A stretch of 64,000 nucleotides of DNA from Mytilinidion resinicola (Eukaryota; Ascomycota; Dothideomycetes; Mytilinidiales; Mytilinidiaceae). Positions 1 to 10,149 of this stretch are shown piece after piece. Within the stretch, counting starts at the first letter, position 1, and each line of letters starts with the position of its first letter. A model generated the notes under the pieces. That model did not search any database. It had not been told where the DNA came from and saw only the letters and a list, made by a program, of their open reading frames with translations. Location of the stretch: assembly GCF_010093595.1 (NCBI RefSeq), contig NW_022985439.1, positions 634,441 through 698,440 of the forward strand, in the 5' to 3' direction. The position numbers and the translations under genes are program-made.

Positions 1-344
1 TACTTGCTCGGAGTCGCGGACGTCGACTTTAGTTGCTATTATTTTTGCTGATCCAACTTTCTTGCCTAGTCTAGGTCAGACCAAATTGTTCAGGTAAACG
101 GATAGCACAGAGCATTGAAGCACTCACACTCCTCCACTGTTTCGTGAAGCCCAGTGAGGTTGACATCGCTAAGAGCTACACCTGCAGCACCCTTCTCAAC
201 TAGACGAAGAGCCGTAGCTTTACCGATGCCCTGGCATATTTGTAAGCTCAAATAAGGATAATGCAAGAGGGTCTTGGATGGTTGGGTATTAGGTAAGCTC
301 ACCGAAGCCGCCCCTGTCACGGTGTAGTATTTTCCTTGAAACAT
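1..344 (-). CDS. Short-chain dehydrogenase/reductase, 3' part beyond window
   Basis: The N-terminal part of a classical SDR oxidoreductase, running off the left edge. Proposed exons are 303-344, 128-230 and <1-47. Joining them gives a cofactor-binding glycine motif (TGAASGIGKATALRL), the acidic end of beta-2 (ALSDVNL) and the beta-4 segment KVDVRDSEQV, all standard for NAD(P)-dependent SDRs. The intron phases agree at both joins, which supports the structure. The catalytic Tyr-x-x-x-Lys lies outside the window, so substrate and completeness cannot be judged. The start at 344 puts the glycine motif about ten residues in, as usual for the family. The next gene on the same strand is a sugar-type transporter and the one after it, on the other strand, is another SDR, so a small catabolic group is possible. 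The family is secure; the substrate is unknown. Confidence 0.8.
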
Positions 345-945
345 ATCTGCTGTAGGATCTTGCGAACTCGAATTGTGCCCGTCGAGGTATTTTGAGGCAA
401 CTCTTTTTTTAGGTCGATGGCGTAATGGATTGGTCTCATCTTAGATTCAGCGGCACTGAGAATTCGGGTATCCGCAAGGCTTGGAAACGGGACAATGGAA
501 CAATTCACACCGGGCTCCAGGTAAAAGCAAATACATTAGACAAATAAATTAAGATAGCGGGGAACGCACCCCGTGGGGAGTGGATCCTGGCTCTACGTAG
601 GAGTAATACAGATCCGGTTTGTGGTCTATGCACGCAACATTCGACAACATAGATCTCCTCCAATTTTTGGCCAATAATTTTCAAAGAAAATACCGAGTCG
701 TAGCCTTGACTTTGCGCTTCAATGATATCCAGAATTATTTTTGAACATTTGGGTTGCCAGTGCTGTATTCAAGTTCAACGTCGCGGTGCACGGGCGCCAC
801 AAACCGGATCTGTATTACTCAGGCGTAGGGCCTGGCTGCATATCAACTACCCCAAGCTCCAAGTCGGTCTAATCCCCGCAGCGGAGTAATATAGACTTGC
901 GGTGTATCTTTCTTTTGCGGCCCTCAGAACAATCGCACCGTGGGA
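345..945. other. Intergenic; inverted repeat and possible ligase remnant
   Basis: No intact gene is seen. The minus strand at about 360-508 has an open frame whose end (spacing ELPQNTSTGTIRVRKIL) looks like the C-terminal A10 region of acyl-CoA ligases, but with Thr where the catalytic Lys should be and with too little sequence before it. It may be a gene remnant. A perfect 24-base inverted repeat (601-624 and 797-820) lies in the same stretch. Confidence 0.4.
601..820. repeat. 24-base perfect inverted repeat, 172-base spacer
   Basis: Bases 601-624 are the exact reverse complement of 797-820. The flanks show no extended match and no target-site duplication that I can see. The function is unknown; it could be a fold-back remnant. 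Confidence 0.7.
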
Positions 946-2721
946 TTACGCAACCGTCTCGTTCAACTCTGGACCCGATTTTTCGGTACCGTTTCCGGCT
1001 GGAGTTTCGTCGTTGGTCTTGGATTCGAATTGCTCGCCAAAGTGAACAACCACCGCATCGCCGAACCTTTCTCCAATTTCTTCGAGAGTAAGTTTTGCGG
1101 TCTATCGAAAATTAAGTGAGTATCATCTCGAGAGCGGGGGTAGTGTTAGTTACGTACCTCTGGAAGAACAAAAAAGATAGCGGTAGCCGAGACGAGGCAT
1201 ACACAAATCATCACCCAGTAATACTTCCATCCAATAGTAGCAAATCCTTCGGATGCCGGGCTGGTGTACGCAATGGAGCAAGCAAAGAAGGAGACGAGCC
1301 CAATGGTGGTCCCGTTGCTTCGGAGGTGGGTTGGCCAGATCTCGGAAATATAGACGTATGCCGCGCAGTCGACTGTTGAGCCATAAAACAAGATCCACAG
1401 GAAGTACATCGCTACAGCAGCATTGATTCCCGTCTTGTCCGTTGATCCAAGGTAATACTTCTGGAGGATTGCCTCGACTATCAAAGTGGAGCTGCATAGA
1501 AAGCCGCCAGTCACTATTGTTGCGTTAGAGTGACCCAGCCAGATTTGACGACATCTTTGCAAATGACTTACCAAGCAGCTTGACTCTACCAAAGCGGTCC
1601 ATGAGCGCAGCATTGATGAAGCAGCCTATCAGCGCGACCGTGACCCATACGATGGATAGACCAAGTTGAAGGACTGGACCGAATCCTAATTGGCCAAACA
1701 GAACTGGAGTCAGGTTTGCGATGACTAGAATGCCGGTGGACTGGCCCATAACCCACACCAAAATGCAGCAAAAGGCTCTATGCCTCAGATGGGGAGTGCG
1801 AAAGATGTGAATATAACCTGTAGGCAAAGACCTCTCCGACTCAATCTGCGCCTTCATTTGAGCCATCTCAGCCCTCGCAAGCTGCGCATCCGGATCCTGT
1901 TTAGACTGATGAAGACGTCTGAGAACAATCCACGCTTCGTCGTGTCTCTCTTTCTCGCACAGCCATCTGGGTGACTCCGGTAGGAAAAACAGGGACACGC
2001 CAAGCATGAGTCCAAAGAAGGCGAGCATGACATATTGCAAACGCCATGCATAGGGTGCATCAATGAAGTAAAAGCCGAGAGCAACAACCGAGGAGAAAAT
2101 GTAGGCGTATACGATCGAGATTGCGTGGTTGCCAACAAGCATTCCCCGTATGTGCGGTGGTGCGATCTCGCTCATGTAGACTGGACAATTGGTGATCACG
2201 ATGCCAGCTCCAATTCCACAGATGACACGGGCCGCAAGAAACATTGCAATATTGACACTTCCGGCTTGCAGAGCTGCAGAGAAGGTGACTAGAGCAGCTG
2301 CGGTGCCCGTTGCAGCACGCCGTCCGAAGCGTTGTGAGATGGGGGCTTGGAGGATAGCGCCTATCAATCCTCCTCCTTGGAATCTATACACGTATTAGAG
2401 ATCCTTGTATTCGAAAGAAGATTCTTTGATAACTATAGGAAGTACACACCCGCCAAGGATTCCGTCAATGATGGATGTCGCATTACTCCCAGTGAGAAAC
2501 TTCTCGATAAAGGACGTCTGAGCGAGGGTTCCGGCGATAGAGTTGTTGGCATACCCGAACAAGAAGCTGCCCATGCCCGCCACGAGGATGGTCTTATTGA
2601 TTACATTAGTGACGTTTATGAATATAATTCAGTAGATACTTACGACAATGTTGACATATGTCGTGTGTGGAGTGATAGTACTCGTAAGAGGAATTCCTGG
2701 TACAGCCTGATGATCCGCCAT
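946..2721 (-). CDS. MFS sugar porter family transporter
   Basis: A proton-coupled or facilitative sugar-type transporter of the plasma membrane. Five exons are proposed: 2644-2721, 2450-2592, 1572-2383, 1158-1513 and 946-1101, giving 514 residues, the usual length for PF00083 proteins. The reading phase closes at all four introns. Visible family marks are an early segment SFLFGYANNSIAG (TM1), RFGRR after TM2, the PESPRWL motif at the end of TM6, DRFGR after TM8, and the C-terminal ending LPETAKLTLEEIGERFGD. The first exon (MADHQAVPGIPLTS) fits a short cytosolic N-terminus. The gene is divergent from the SDR at 3053 with only 331 bases between start codons, so the two may be co-regulated. The substrate cannot be read from sequence; quinate, pentoses, disaccharides and others share this fold. 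Confidence 0.88.
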
Positions 2722-3052
2722 AGCTCTGTGCAGAATAAGCTCAGTGTTGGATGATCAAAAAACGCTTGAGAGTTCTGAGTGAACGGTTCATAGGTCGTGG
2801 GTATACAAGGAAGGGCGTACACGTCCATTTTGTGGGGTCCCCATAGTGTACTTGAAATCACATGCGGCATAATGAAGACCAATCGGTACACTAGGGACGT
2901 TGAGGAGGACATAAATTGGCCGATTAGAATTTGTCCGGTATGGTGGGACCGGGCGCTATGAAAATGCCTGCAACCAGATCTCCCATATCTTAGATGAAAG
3001 CCTGTCAAGCTACGATACCATTATTCGTCCACACCTAAACGCAGATTTCATC
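2722..3052. promoter_or_regulatory. Divergent promoter between MFS transporter and SDR
   Basis: 331 bases separate two divergent start codons. No recognisable operator was identified. The shared position is the only evidence for joint regulation. Confidence 0.5.
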
Positions 3053-3977
3053 ATGGCATCAAATGCGTTGGAAAATAAGGTAGCTATGGTGACGGGGGGA
3101 TCATCTGGTCCAGCTTCCCCAGCAAGCCGGCTAAAAAACAGTACTAACCCTTTTACAGGAATGGGTCGATCCATTGCACTTGGACTCGCGAAACATGGCG
3201 CAAAAATCGTCTGTTGTGATTTGAAGCAAAGCGCAAACCCAAACGGCTACGAGGCGGATAAAGACGTGCCAACCGCAGACCTCGTCGTGAAAAATGGAGG
3301 CGCCGCAATCTTTTGCCAAATAGACATATCAAACGCCGAACAAGTCAAAGATGGGTTTGAGAAGACGATATCGGTAAGAAAGCCTTATTTTCGTGAGAGA
3401 AACAGCAACTGACGAAACACAGACCTTCGGACGTCTCGACATGGTCATCAACTGCGCCGGCTACTGGGCGCCCTTCCGCACGTTCGCTGAAGAAGACGAC
3501 GAGCTCTGGTCTAAGATGAGCGCAGTAAATACGCTAGGAACGGCGCGGATGTGCCGTTCAGCTATCCAGCAGTTCCTGAAGCAAGACGTGGACCTCAAAT
3601 GGGGAAGTAGAGGACGAATTGTGAACATCTCGTCCTGTGCGGGAAACTTTGGATTCCCTGGGGAAGTCGCATATTCTGCTACCAAAGCGGCAATCAACCA
3701 CATGACGCGTGCTGGTGCTCTTGATCATGCTAAGGATTACATCAATGTCAATTGTGTTTCGCCAGGTGTGGTAGCGACTGGAATGGCGAGACAGAATTTC
3801 GAAAACAACGCAATCCACGAGACGATGCAGAAGGCCACACCATGGCCGCGATTGGGGACGGCGGAGGATATTGCAGAAGCAGTTGTGTTTCTTTGCTTGC
3901 CTGGGTCGCAGTGGATGACGGGGCAGATCCTGTCGGTGGATGGTGGAATGACGATTGGGGTGCCGCCTCCGTCGTAG
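3053..3977 (+). CDS. Short-chain dehydrogenase/reductase
   Basis: A complete classical SDR of 274 residues from three exons: 3053-3107, 3159-3373 and 3423-3977. The first intron has a less common donor (GTCCAG) but a good branch point (GTACTAAC) and joins to give the cofactor motif TGGSSGMGRSIALGLAKHGA. The NAG-type motif (INCAGYWAP), the catalytic serine (NISSCAG), and the active-site AYSATKAA with Tyr and Lys are present, followed by a typical C-terminus (SVDGGMTIG). The acid at the end of beta-2 (CCDLKQ) suggests NAD rather than NADP, which is inference. It is transcribed away from the sugar porter and resembles ketoreductase/glucose-1-dehydrogenase-like SDRs. The substrate is not determinable. 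Confidence 0.9.
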
Positions 3978-4320
3978 ATGAAGCATCTGGGCAGGGGAGG
4001 GAGACCGAAGGAAGATAGAGAAGTACCTAGCCCCTTTAGGCCATGTCACGTCGTAAAGGAGTAAAACTCCTGCATTCAACCAACTTTTGACTCTTGTTTC
4101 TTTAATCTTCTTCACTAACTCAGACTTCTCTCCATCGTCCAAGCTGTGAAGTCATTCGAAATCACCAACTTGAAACCTACACTCGCTCTTCGGCTCCGTC
4201 ACCCATTATGCCTCACCAACCATGCAACTACACACGTCAAATCCCTCCATCATTTGGGGGAAAACACCCTCAAACTCCATTGAGAACTACCGCAAACAAT
4301 GGCCTCATGTTTAGATCACG

Positions 4321-4352
4321 TCGTCCAGCGCCTAGAATCTGACCAAGGTCAT
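4321..4352 (-). pseudogene. Degenerate tRNA 3'-half
   Basis: This segment matches the T-arm and acceptor part of the two tRNA-like copies to its right (same order of acceptor, B-box and variable region) with several substitutions. No matching 5' half is visible. It reads as a decayed fragment of the same sequence. Confidence 0.4.
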
Positions 4353-4434
4353 GTCCGAAAATAACAGACTACTTTTCCCGCTCCCCAAAAATTACACACT
4401 TCTTATACGGAAGCAAAAAGCATAGAACGCATCG

Positions 4435-4571
4435 TCCGGCGCCTGGGATCGAACCAGGGTCTCGAGCAGGAAGGCACCCTAGATCCCCGTGTCAGCTTCG
4501 GATTGCTTCTTACTAATGTTGCGCGGAGGGGTGACCACCCACCGAATTATAACCAACTAAACCACACCGGA
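4435..4571 (-). pseudogene. tRNA-like sequence with oversized centre
   Basis: The ends pair as a 7-base acceptor stem (TCCGGTG with CGCCGGA). The A box (TGGTTTAGTTGG) and B box (GGTTCGATCCC) are intact and the T stem pairs CCTGG with CCAGG. The region between D arm and T arm is about 60 bases longer than in the copy at 4772, and I cannot fold an anticodon arm from it. It could be a tRNA with a long intron, a tRNA with an insertion, or a pseudogene; the last seems most likely. Confidence 0.5.
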
Positions 4572-4771
4572 TTGTACGATTTTCGCTGGCTCGAGAAAAT
4601 AAGAGCGTTTATGTGTATGTATCCTCCTTGGGGCCAGAGCACGACGCTAAGATTGAGGGTCTTGGAAGCCTGGGGCGGTGGAGGCGGTGGGGGTGGGCCG
4701 AGTCATGGCCATTCTACCATACAAAAGAAATGGGGTCGTATATTTTGTACGAATAGCAAAGTATAAATACG

Positions 4772-4846
4772 TCCGGCGCCTGGGATCGAACCAGGGTCTC
4801 GGGGAGAAAAAGGGCCCCAAATTATAACCAACTAAACCACACCGGA
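4772..4846 (-). tRNA. tRNA-like gene, anticodon uncertain, possibly pseudogene
   Basis: This is a 75-base unit with a paired acceptor stem (TCCGGTG/CGCCGGA, one G-T pair), A box TGGTTTAGTTGG, D-loop GG, T stem CCTGG/CCAGG and B box GGTTCGATCCC. The anticodon arm is odd: the best pairing is GGGG with CCCC around an oversized pyrimidine-rich loop, so no anticodon can be named. Length and promoter boxes are right for a tRNA, but the arm suggests a damaged gene. It is nearly identical to the copy at 4435-4571 in both halves. Confidence 0.45.
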
Positions 4847-5209
4847 ATTCGATACTTGGGAAATAATATTGATTTTGAGTGTGGGACGTCGACCTAACTG
4901 AGGGGTATGAGGGGTACACAGGCACGTGACAGGGTACAGGAACTAGGCGGCAGGGTGGGGGTCGGAGACGTCAGCTGGGAGATGTTGACCTCTGAAGCGA
5001 GTGTGCGTATGATATTCTGGTAGCCATCTAGAAATACGTCTAGTCCACCGATATATGGTTCAATGTTATACCAAATCCAAATGTACTCCCTTCCAGCCGT
5101 GGGTATATAGCCGCCAATACAGTACCTCCCCTTCATACCAAACAAACGTGCTTCATCCGAAGTGTTGCACAAACCGTTGCTTATATCTCACTTCATCTCC
5201 CTCCATCCC

Positions 5210-7865
5210 TCACGTAAGCGCAAAAGACGCAATACTCCCCTCCGCACTCCCCGTGTTCGGCCGCCTCTCCCAGCCTGACCCGTACCCGGGACTCGCCGCA
5301 CGCTGCGCACTCATCGAGCTCCCGGGCCGCATGTTTGCGTCGAAAGGCATATGTGACGCAAACCCGTTGCTCGTCGGTGTGGTGGGTGAAGTCGGGATGA
5401 TCCTACCACGCCTCCTTGCATCCCTTTCCACACTTGCAACTTCCCCGAACAACTCATCACCATACCCTTCAACGTTGGGCCCGTTGCTCTCGTAATCATT
5501 CCTACCACCTAGTCTTCTGATCTCCTTCGGCACAGGCGGTGCCTCGCGGAATTTCCTCACGCGCCCACTTTCGCCCTCGTCGTCGACGAGTACGACCATC
5601 CACACGCCTACGCGCCCACCTGCGCCAAGCAGCGGCGTGCAGTGGATCCATCTGCTGCGGCCTTCATCAGAGGCCTCAGATGAGTTGGAAATGGGAGTAG
5701 TGAGCCATCGAATCTTGGCAGTGACGCCGCGAGAACCGTCGGAAAGGGCAATAGCGAGAGATTCGCGAACGCGTGGAGAGCCACCGATACGAGACAGGAA
5801 AGATGACTGCAAAATGCCTGGCACACGGAGAGATGGAGAAGTGAAGAGAATGCGAAGCGAAGGAGCAGGGCGGATGAGTAGGTACTGTGAGTTACGAGGT
5901 TAGTAAGATTTGGCTACACTTGTGAATTAAGAAAACGACATACATTTTTATACACTCCAGATAACCGTCCACCTGATTTCGAAGATGGCATCCTCACTGG
6001 CGTAGACTCCATCCCCCCTGAATCTCGGAGCAAGAGCCGCGGGCGATGGGTGATGGAGCTCGTGTCATCGTCTTCGACCTGCTCGCGATGCATTCTTCCA
6101 CCATGCTTGCGCACCGTGTCTAGCTCGGCAACGTTGAACATTTCGCTGAGTTCTTGAAACTCATCTTTGACTACTTCAAGCCCGTTTGAGTCTACACTGC
6201 TTTCTTCTTTGTCGACTATGCGCTGCAGCGCTTCGAGATCAGTGCAATCTTTGACAAGACCACTAACGTCGACTTGTGCGCCGATAAAGTAGCGAAGTTT
6301 CCCGCGGCTATCAAAGAGCGGAGCGCACATTAGGAGATTCATGAATGGTGAGCCATCCCGACGACTGCAGAGGTTAGCAGGTCTCAAACCCCCACGGTAC
6401 TGCAACGTACTAGTTGAGGAACACTTCGTTAACTTCCTTTCCAGCCTCAATTGCTTTACGTATACGTGCAGCGCTGGAGCGATTCGTCTTCGGCCCTTGA
6501 AGGAAGCGGCAATTGCGACCGATTGCGTAATTGACTCCATACTGTGTAGTGCGATGAAACTCTGTCATGTCGAATTAGCTGACGTTCGGCTTTACAGGTT
6601 GCGGGCTAAGATTACCTTCTGATGCAAATACTATAGGATTATCTGGTCTCGAGGGATCTGATAGGCAAAAGACCTCTGCCAGTCCTTCTGATGCCTCCCG
6701 CAACGCTGGGGGCAAATCACCGGTGATTCGCTTCCGTATGCTAACGCTGACGGTCTGAATCCAGGTGTGGGCTATGAAACACGGGAGATCCTCGCGGACG
6801 AGGACATCAAAGGCTGCCTTGGCCTTTTCTTCTAGCACAGAGTTGACGGTTGGCCTAGCCGGGTGGTTGGTGAAATCCAGACCGTCCAGTGGCTCCAGGG
6901 CTTCCGCTATCGCATTAGCGTAATTGATTGCACGCGTTGCCTTGAGAGCATCTAGGTAGTAGATTAGGGTCGGGAGAGAAGCAGGCCGGGTGGTGCCAAG
7001 GAAAGTCGTGAATTTGAGGAGCAGGGAAGTGTCTTTGAAGATGGCCTGCAGGTGTTCGCGCGAGAACATTTGCTCAGACCTGGTTTCCATAGAGAAAGCT
7101 TTTGCACCATCTTCATTTGGCTCCTCGAGCAGGTCGAATGACTGGGGATCATCCTCGTATAAAGGAGTGAGTCGGTCGACGTCGTCCGGCGGGCCTCTTG
7201 TCTGGAGCGGCGGTAGCGCTATCGAAGAAGCTGAGGTTTCATAAGACATGATGGATTCTGCCGAGCTCCGTTCACGTGACTCGGGAGTGGTGGGGACTGA
7301 ATTGGACATTTTGGGGTCCCGACTGGAAGATCGCACACGGCGCTGCTTAATCTTTGTTCTGCTGCTGTAGCCGGATGGATTTATTAGTCGATGAGAATGA
7401 AGGGAACGGCAGGAATATGCACCTGGTGCGGGTTGGTATATGAATACCACGGCTAGTGAAATCCGGAGGCGCCGGGGCCGTCTCTTCATCTGATGAGACG
7501 ACAGGGTGACTACCAAGGGGTGAAGGCCTCGATACCGGTGTATTGACCGGCGTACGAGGCGCGGATACGTTTGGCCCATGGTACAGCTCTTGAAAGTCCT
7601 GCACGAGTGGCTCGCCGACTGCGCCGACTGCGCCGCCGTCAATAGCGTGCTCGATCTGGTCTTCGGTCCCAGAAGCAATAGTGCTAGGGCTCACGGGCCG
7701 GCGATCTCCATGATCGCCCAGCATGCCGGCCATCGCGATGATGGCGTGAGGAGATGACGCGGTTGGAAGCTGTGGGGAGGAGAATAGGCCGTGAGCTGAA
7801 CGCCTCTTAAAGAAACTCTTGCGATGCAGGGCAGACATGGTCGGGTCGGGATTAAGAGACGACAA
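5210..7865 (-). CDS. RGS-LOV blue-light photoreceptor
   Basis: Five proposed exons (7423-7865, 6616-7358, 6411-6561, 5944-6364, 5210-5884) give 810 residues in continuous phase. An RGS-like helical domain spans about residues 245-365 (from REHLQAIFKDTSLLLKF). A LOV/PAS domain follows: DPSRPDNPIVFAS, then GRNCRFLQGP with the flavin-adduct cysteine near residue 413, then YRRDGSPFMNLL and YFIGAQVDVS. The long C-terminal part (YLLIRPAPSLRILFTSPSL and SFLSRIGGSPRVRES) is a conserved-looking region beyond LOV. This order matches the fungal RGS-LOV class typified by BcLOV4 of Botrytis, which binds flavin and moves to anionic membrane lipids in blue light (established knowledge). Coupling to G-protein signalling here is inference. 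The N-terminus is basic and low complexity; an alternative start is the Met at 7838. The third intron is only 46 bases. Confidence 0.9.
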
Positions 7866-8125
7866 GGCAAACCCTGGGATCGGGCGTGGTATAAGGAAGG
7901 GAACGTTTCGCCCGCGTGCCGACGGCTTGCATGAAACGATGACGAGGACAGAGAGCTGAGACGTACCGGCGAATGCACAGCAGACATGGCGCCAACTGCT
8001 CCCTCACTTGGGGGGCCCTGGGAGGAGCGCCCCTCTGCGTTGGCCCTGGCGTCTGTAGCGATTGGCAGCCAAGAGGAGTTCAGGGTCGGCGAGCTGAGGT
8101 CGTATGGGGTGGGTGGGTGCTCGAG

Positions 8126-8148
8126 GAGATCGTCGTGCCCACGATCTC
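8126..8148. promoter_or_regulatory. Perfect 8-base inverted repeat with GATC cores
   Basis: GAGATCGT is followed after 7 bases by its reverse complement, about 260-285 bases upstream of the RGS-LOV start. GATC-type pairs occur in light-response elements bound by White Collar factors. The assignment is speculative. Confidence 0.25.
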
Positions 8149-8940
8149 ACGGCAAAGTGGCTGCGCCAGATCTGCTCCGAACGAGTGACCCGACCCCGAC
8201 CCAACGGACGATGCAGTGAAGAGACAGCTCCGCTGGCGGGTAGATCCGACTTCTCGGCAGTGATGTCTGCGTGGTGAGTGGTCGGAAGAGAGGCAGACGG
8301 CCCTACCACGTCGTCGGTGCTCGCAGGGCGCTCCTAGCCAATACCTGGTCCACCTCCACGGCTCAGCACGGCGCCGGCGCAGGCGAGAAAGGGGTTGCAG
8401 GGACTCGACGGACGGTGGGAGCTGACTGTTCCACCGTTGTCACTGCGCGGCGGGAGGACGAAGGGTAGATAGACCGTAGTTGGAGGCACCGTCTCAGGCT
8501 GTGGTGGTGAGCATCGAGCCTCCCAGCCCAGCCACGGCCGCGTCGCCAGCAGAAACGTGGGTTCGCAGTCCATGGCATCCCGGCGGCGATCACACGGCGG
8601 GCTCAGGACGATCACCGCATGCCGCTGCGACGCTTGTGGCCGTCACCACGAGAACTGCCCATCACGCTGCGCACCCCCGCCGTGCTGACACTTTTGACAG
8701 GACCATCGTGCGCCGGGAAACTGTATCGGTTGTGGGCTACCCACTTGGGATCTATCCGGGCATCTGCTGTGGGTTTTGGGGTTAGTTTAAGCCGGACCCT
8801 CGTGGAGACGTCCATCTTCGAGTCCATTTCTGGGCGCGGTGCTCGTGGCACCTCCGGCCCGTTACATTCTGCTATTCGCAGGGTTGCACTGCGCTATATG
8901 CCGCTCGCTATTACATTGCCACGCTAGGCAGAGAAAAAGA

Positions 8941-9064
8941 GGCACACTCAAACAGTTCAACACCGTTTGAGGTGGTCGGGAGAGCCATCAGGCTTTCCAA
9001 AAGTGGTATTTCATGAATAGCAATAGTATACTGGAGGCCCTCAGGCGGTGCTAAACAAGCGTAC
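8941..9064. repeat. Dispersed repeat family A, copy 1
   Basis: This segment shares order and blocks (for example the CTTTC/TTTCATGAATA-type block, AGTATACTGGAG and GCGGTGCTAAACAAGCGTA) with 34794-34920 and, more weakly, with 35989-36108. Its ends are loosely inverted copies (CACCG..TGAGG), which suggests a small non-autonomous element. Confidence 0.6.
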
Positions 9065-9132
9065 GCAAGCATACGTATAGGTCACACGTTTGCATACTGG
9101 TAGCTGTTGCGAAACGCCGACCCTTTTCTGCT

Positions 9133-10149
9133 TCAACTATGAGAGTGTGCCAAGAGGCCTTGCTGCTCCTGCCATTCTTCGTCGTCCTCGACGGCCGTCT
9201 TCGGCGCACGATACAGCATGTAGTGCTGCGTGATGAAGACGATGTCGAAGAAAATGCTCACGTTGCTCAAGCCCAGCTTCACGGGGTTGCCCGTTAGCCC
9301 GCTCCAATCCGCCTGAAGCGATGAGTCGATCATGAGCTGCGCCATGGAGAATATCCCGCCAGAAAAGTCCAGGAGAATTTGGCCAATGCTCCAGCCAACC
9401 GTGGACTTACGTTTGTAGTTTACATACACCTAAATCAAGTCAATACTGACGTGCTGATCATCGAAGCAGTGACCTACCTGCGGCATGTACTTTACGACGG
9501 TCACGACAAGCTTGACATAGCTAATAGCGTAGATCTGCTTCAGGTCAGCCATCGTCCTCCGTGTCTATGCGCGCCTTCGGCGGACATACTACTTCTATCC
9601 ACGCCCAGCCGCTGGGATCATTCCCATTATCTCTCTCTTTGATAGTCACGATCAAGATGATGACTAAAACTCCGAGTATGCTGCCCCAAAATATTCCTAG
9701 TATGGGCCGACTGGCCTTCTGTCTTGCGCCGACCTTGAAGCCCCAGATACGCGGCCAGAACTGGCTGTAGGTCACAATGCACAGTATGCAGCCATGAAGA
9801 GCGAAGAGGAAGTCGTTGAATCTGACCGTCGGCTCAGGCGCTGCGGGATGCCTCTGCGCATATTGCGAGCGTATGGTGGCTGAGTAGAGGAAGGCCGCAG
9901 TGGACACGGTATATGCAAAGAAACCGAGGACGTTGCTAGTAGGAAAGTCGATGGCTAGCCCTTGCGTAGACTTTCGTTTCCAGTTAAGGATAGGCTGGGG
10001 GTAGAATGAGAGAGACCTGCTAGAGTTTAGTCTGCTGGAAGGTTTTCCAATGTCTACAGTTTGTTTCATCCTTACCAGCACAAGAAGTACACCCAGCCGA
10101 GCACTCTTGACACCGCCTTCGCAAAGTATACAAGTTCAGCGTCGGTCAT
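9133..10149 (-). CDS. Cystinosin-family PQ-loop transporter
   Basis: Four exons are proposed (10076-10149, 9590-10016, 9478-9534, 9133-9429), giving 284 residues with seven expected membrane segments. Two PQ-loop motifs are visible: [18 protein letters not shown] near residue 30 and [18 protein letters not shown] in the second repeat. The block [19 protein letters not shown] followed by [18 protein letters not shown] is typical of cystinosin/ERS1 proteins, which export cystine with protons from the lysosome or vacuole. The stop codon that closes the long exon 2 frame is removed by an intron at 9535-9589, which restores [15 protein letters not shown]. The C-terminal AHSHS is short and without a clear sorting signal. 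The gene is divergent from NTO1. Family assignment is firm; substrate is by analogy. Confidence 0.88.

Larger units (their letters stand above)
3978..5209. other. Intergenic with tRNA-like sequences
   Basis: No protein gene is supported. The stretch holds three tRNA-like segments on the minus strand (listed separately) and a G-rich run near 4674-4697 built of GGT/GGC steps. The 3' end of the RGS-LOV gene is at the right edge. Confidence 0.6.
7866..9132. other. Intergenic; GC-rich upstream region of RGS-LOV and a dispersed repeat
   Basis: About 8000-8900 is GC-rich and therefore open in several frames, but no frame has a recognisable protein or splice logic, so I call no gene. A hairpin with GATC cores lies at 8126-8148. 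A dispersed repeat (family A) occupies 8941-9064. Confidence 0.55.

Noticed and set aside
9541..9590. Short 25-base intron in the cystinosin gene
   Set aside because: Too short for a spliceosomal intron; the acceptor 30 bases further gives a 55-base intron and the expected IYAISYVK continuation.
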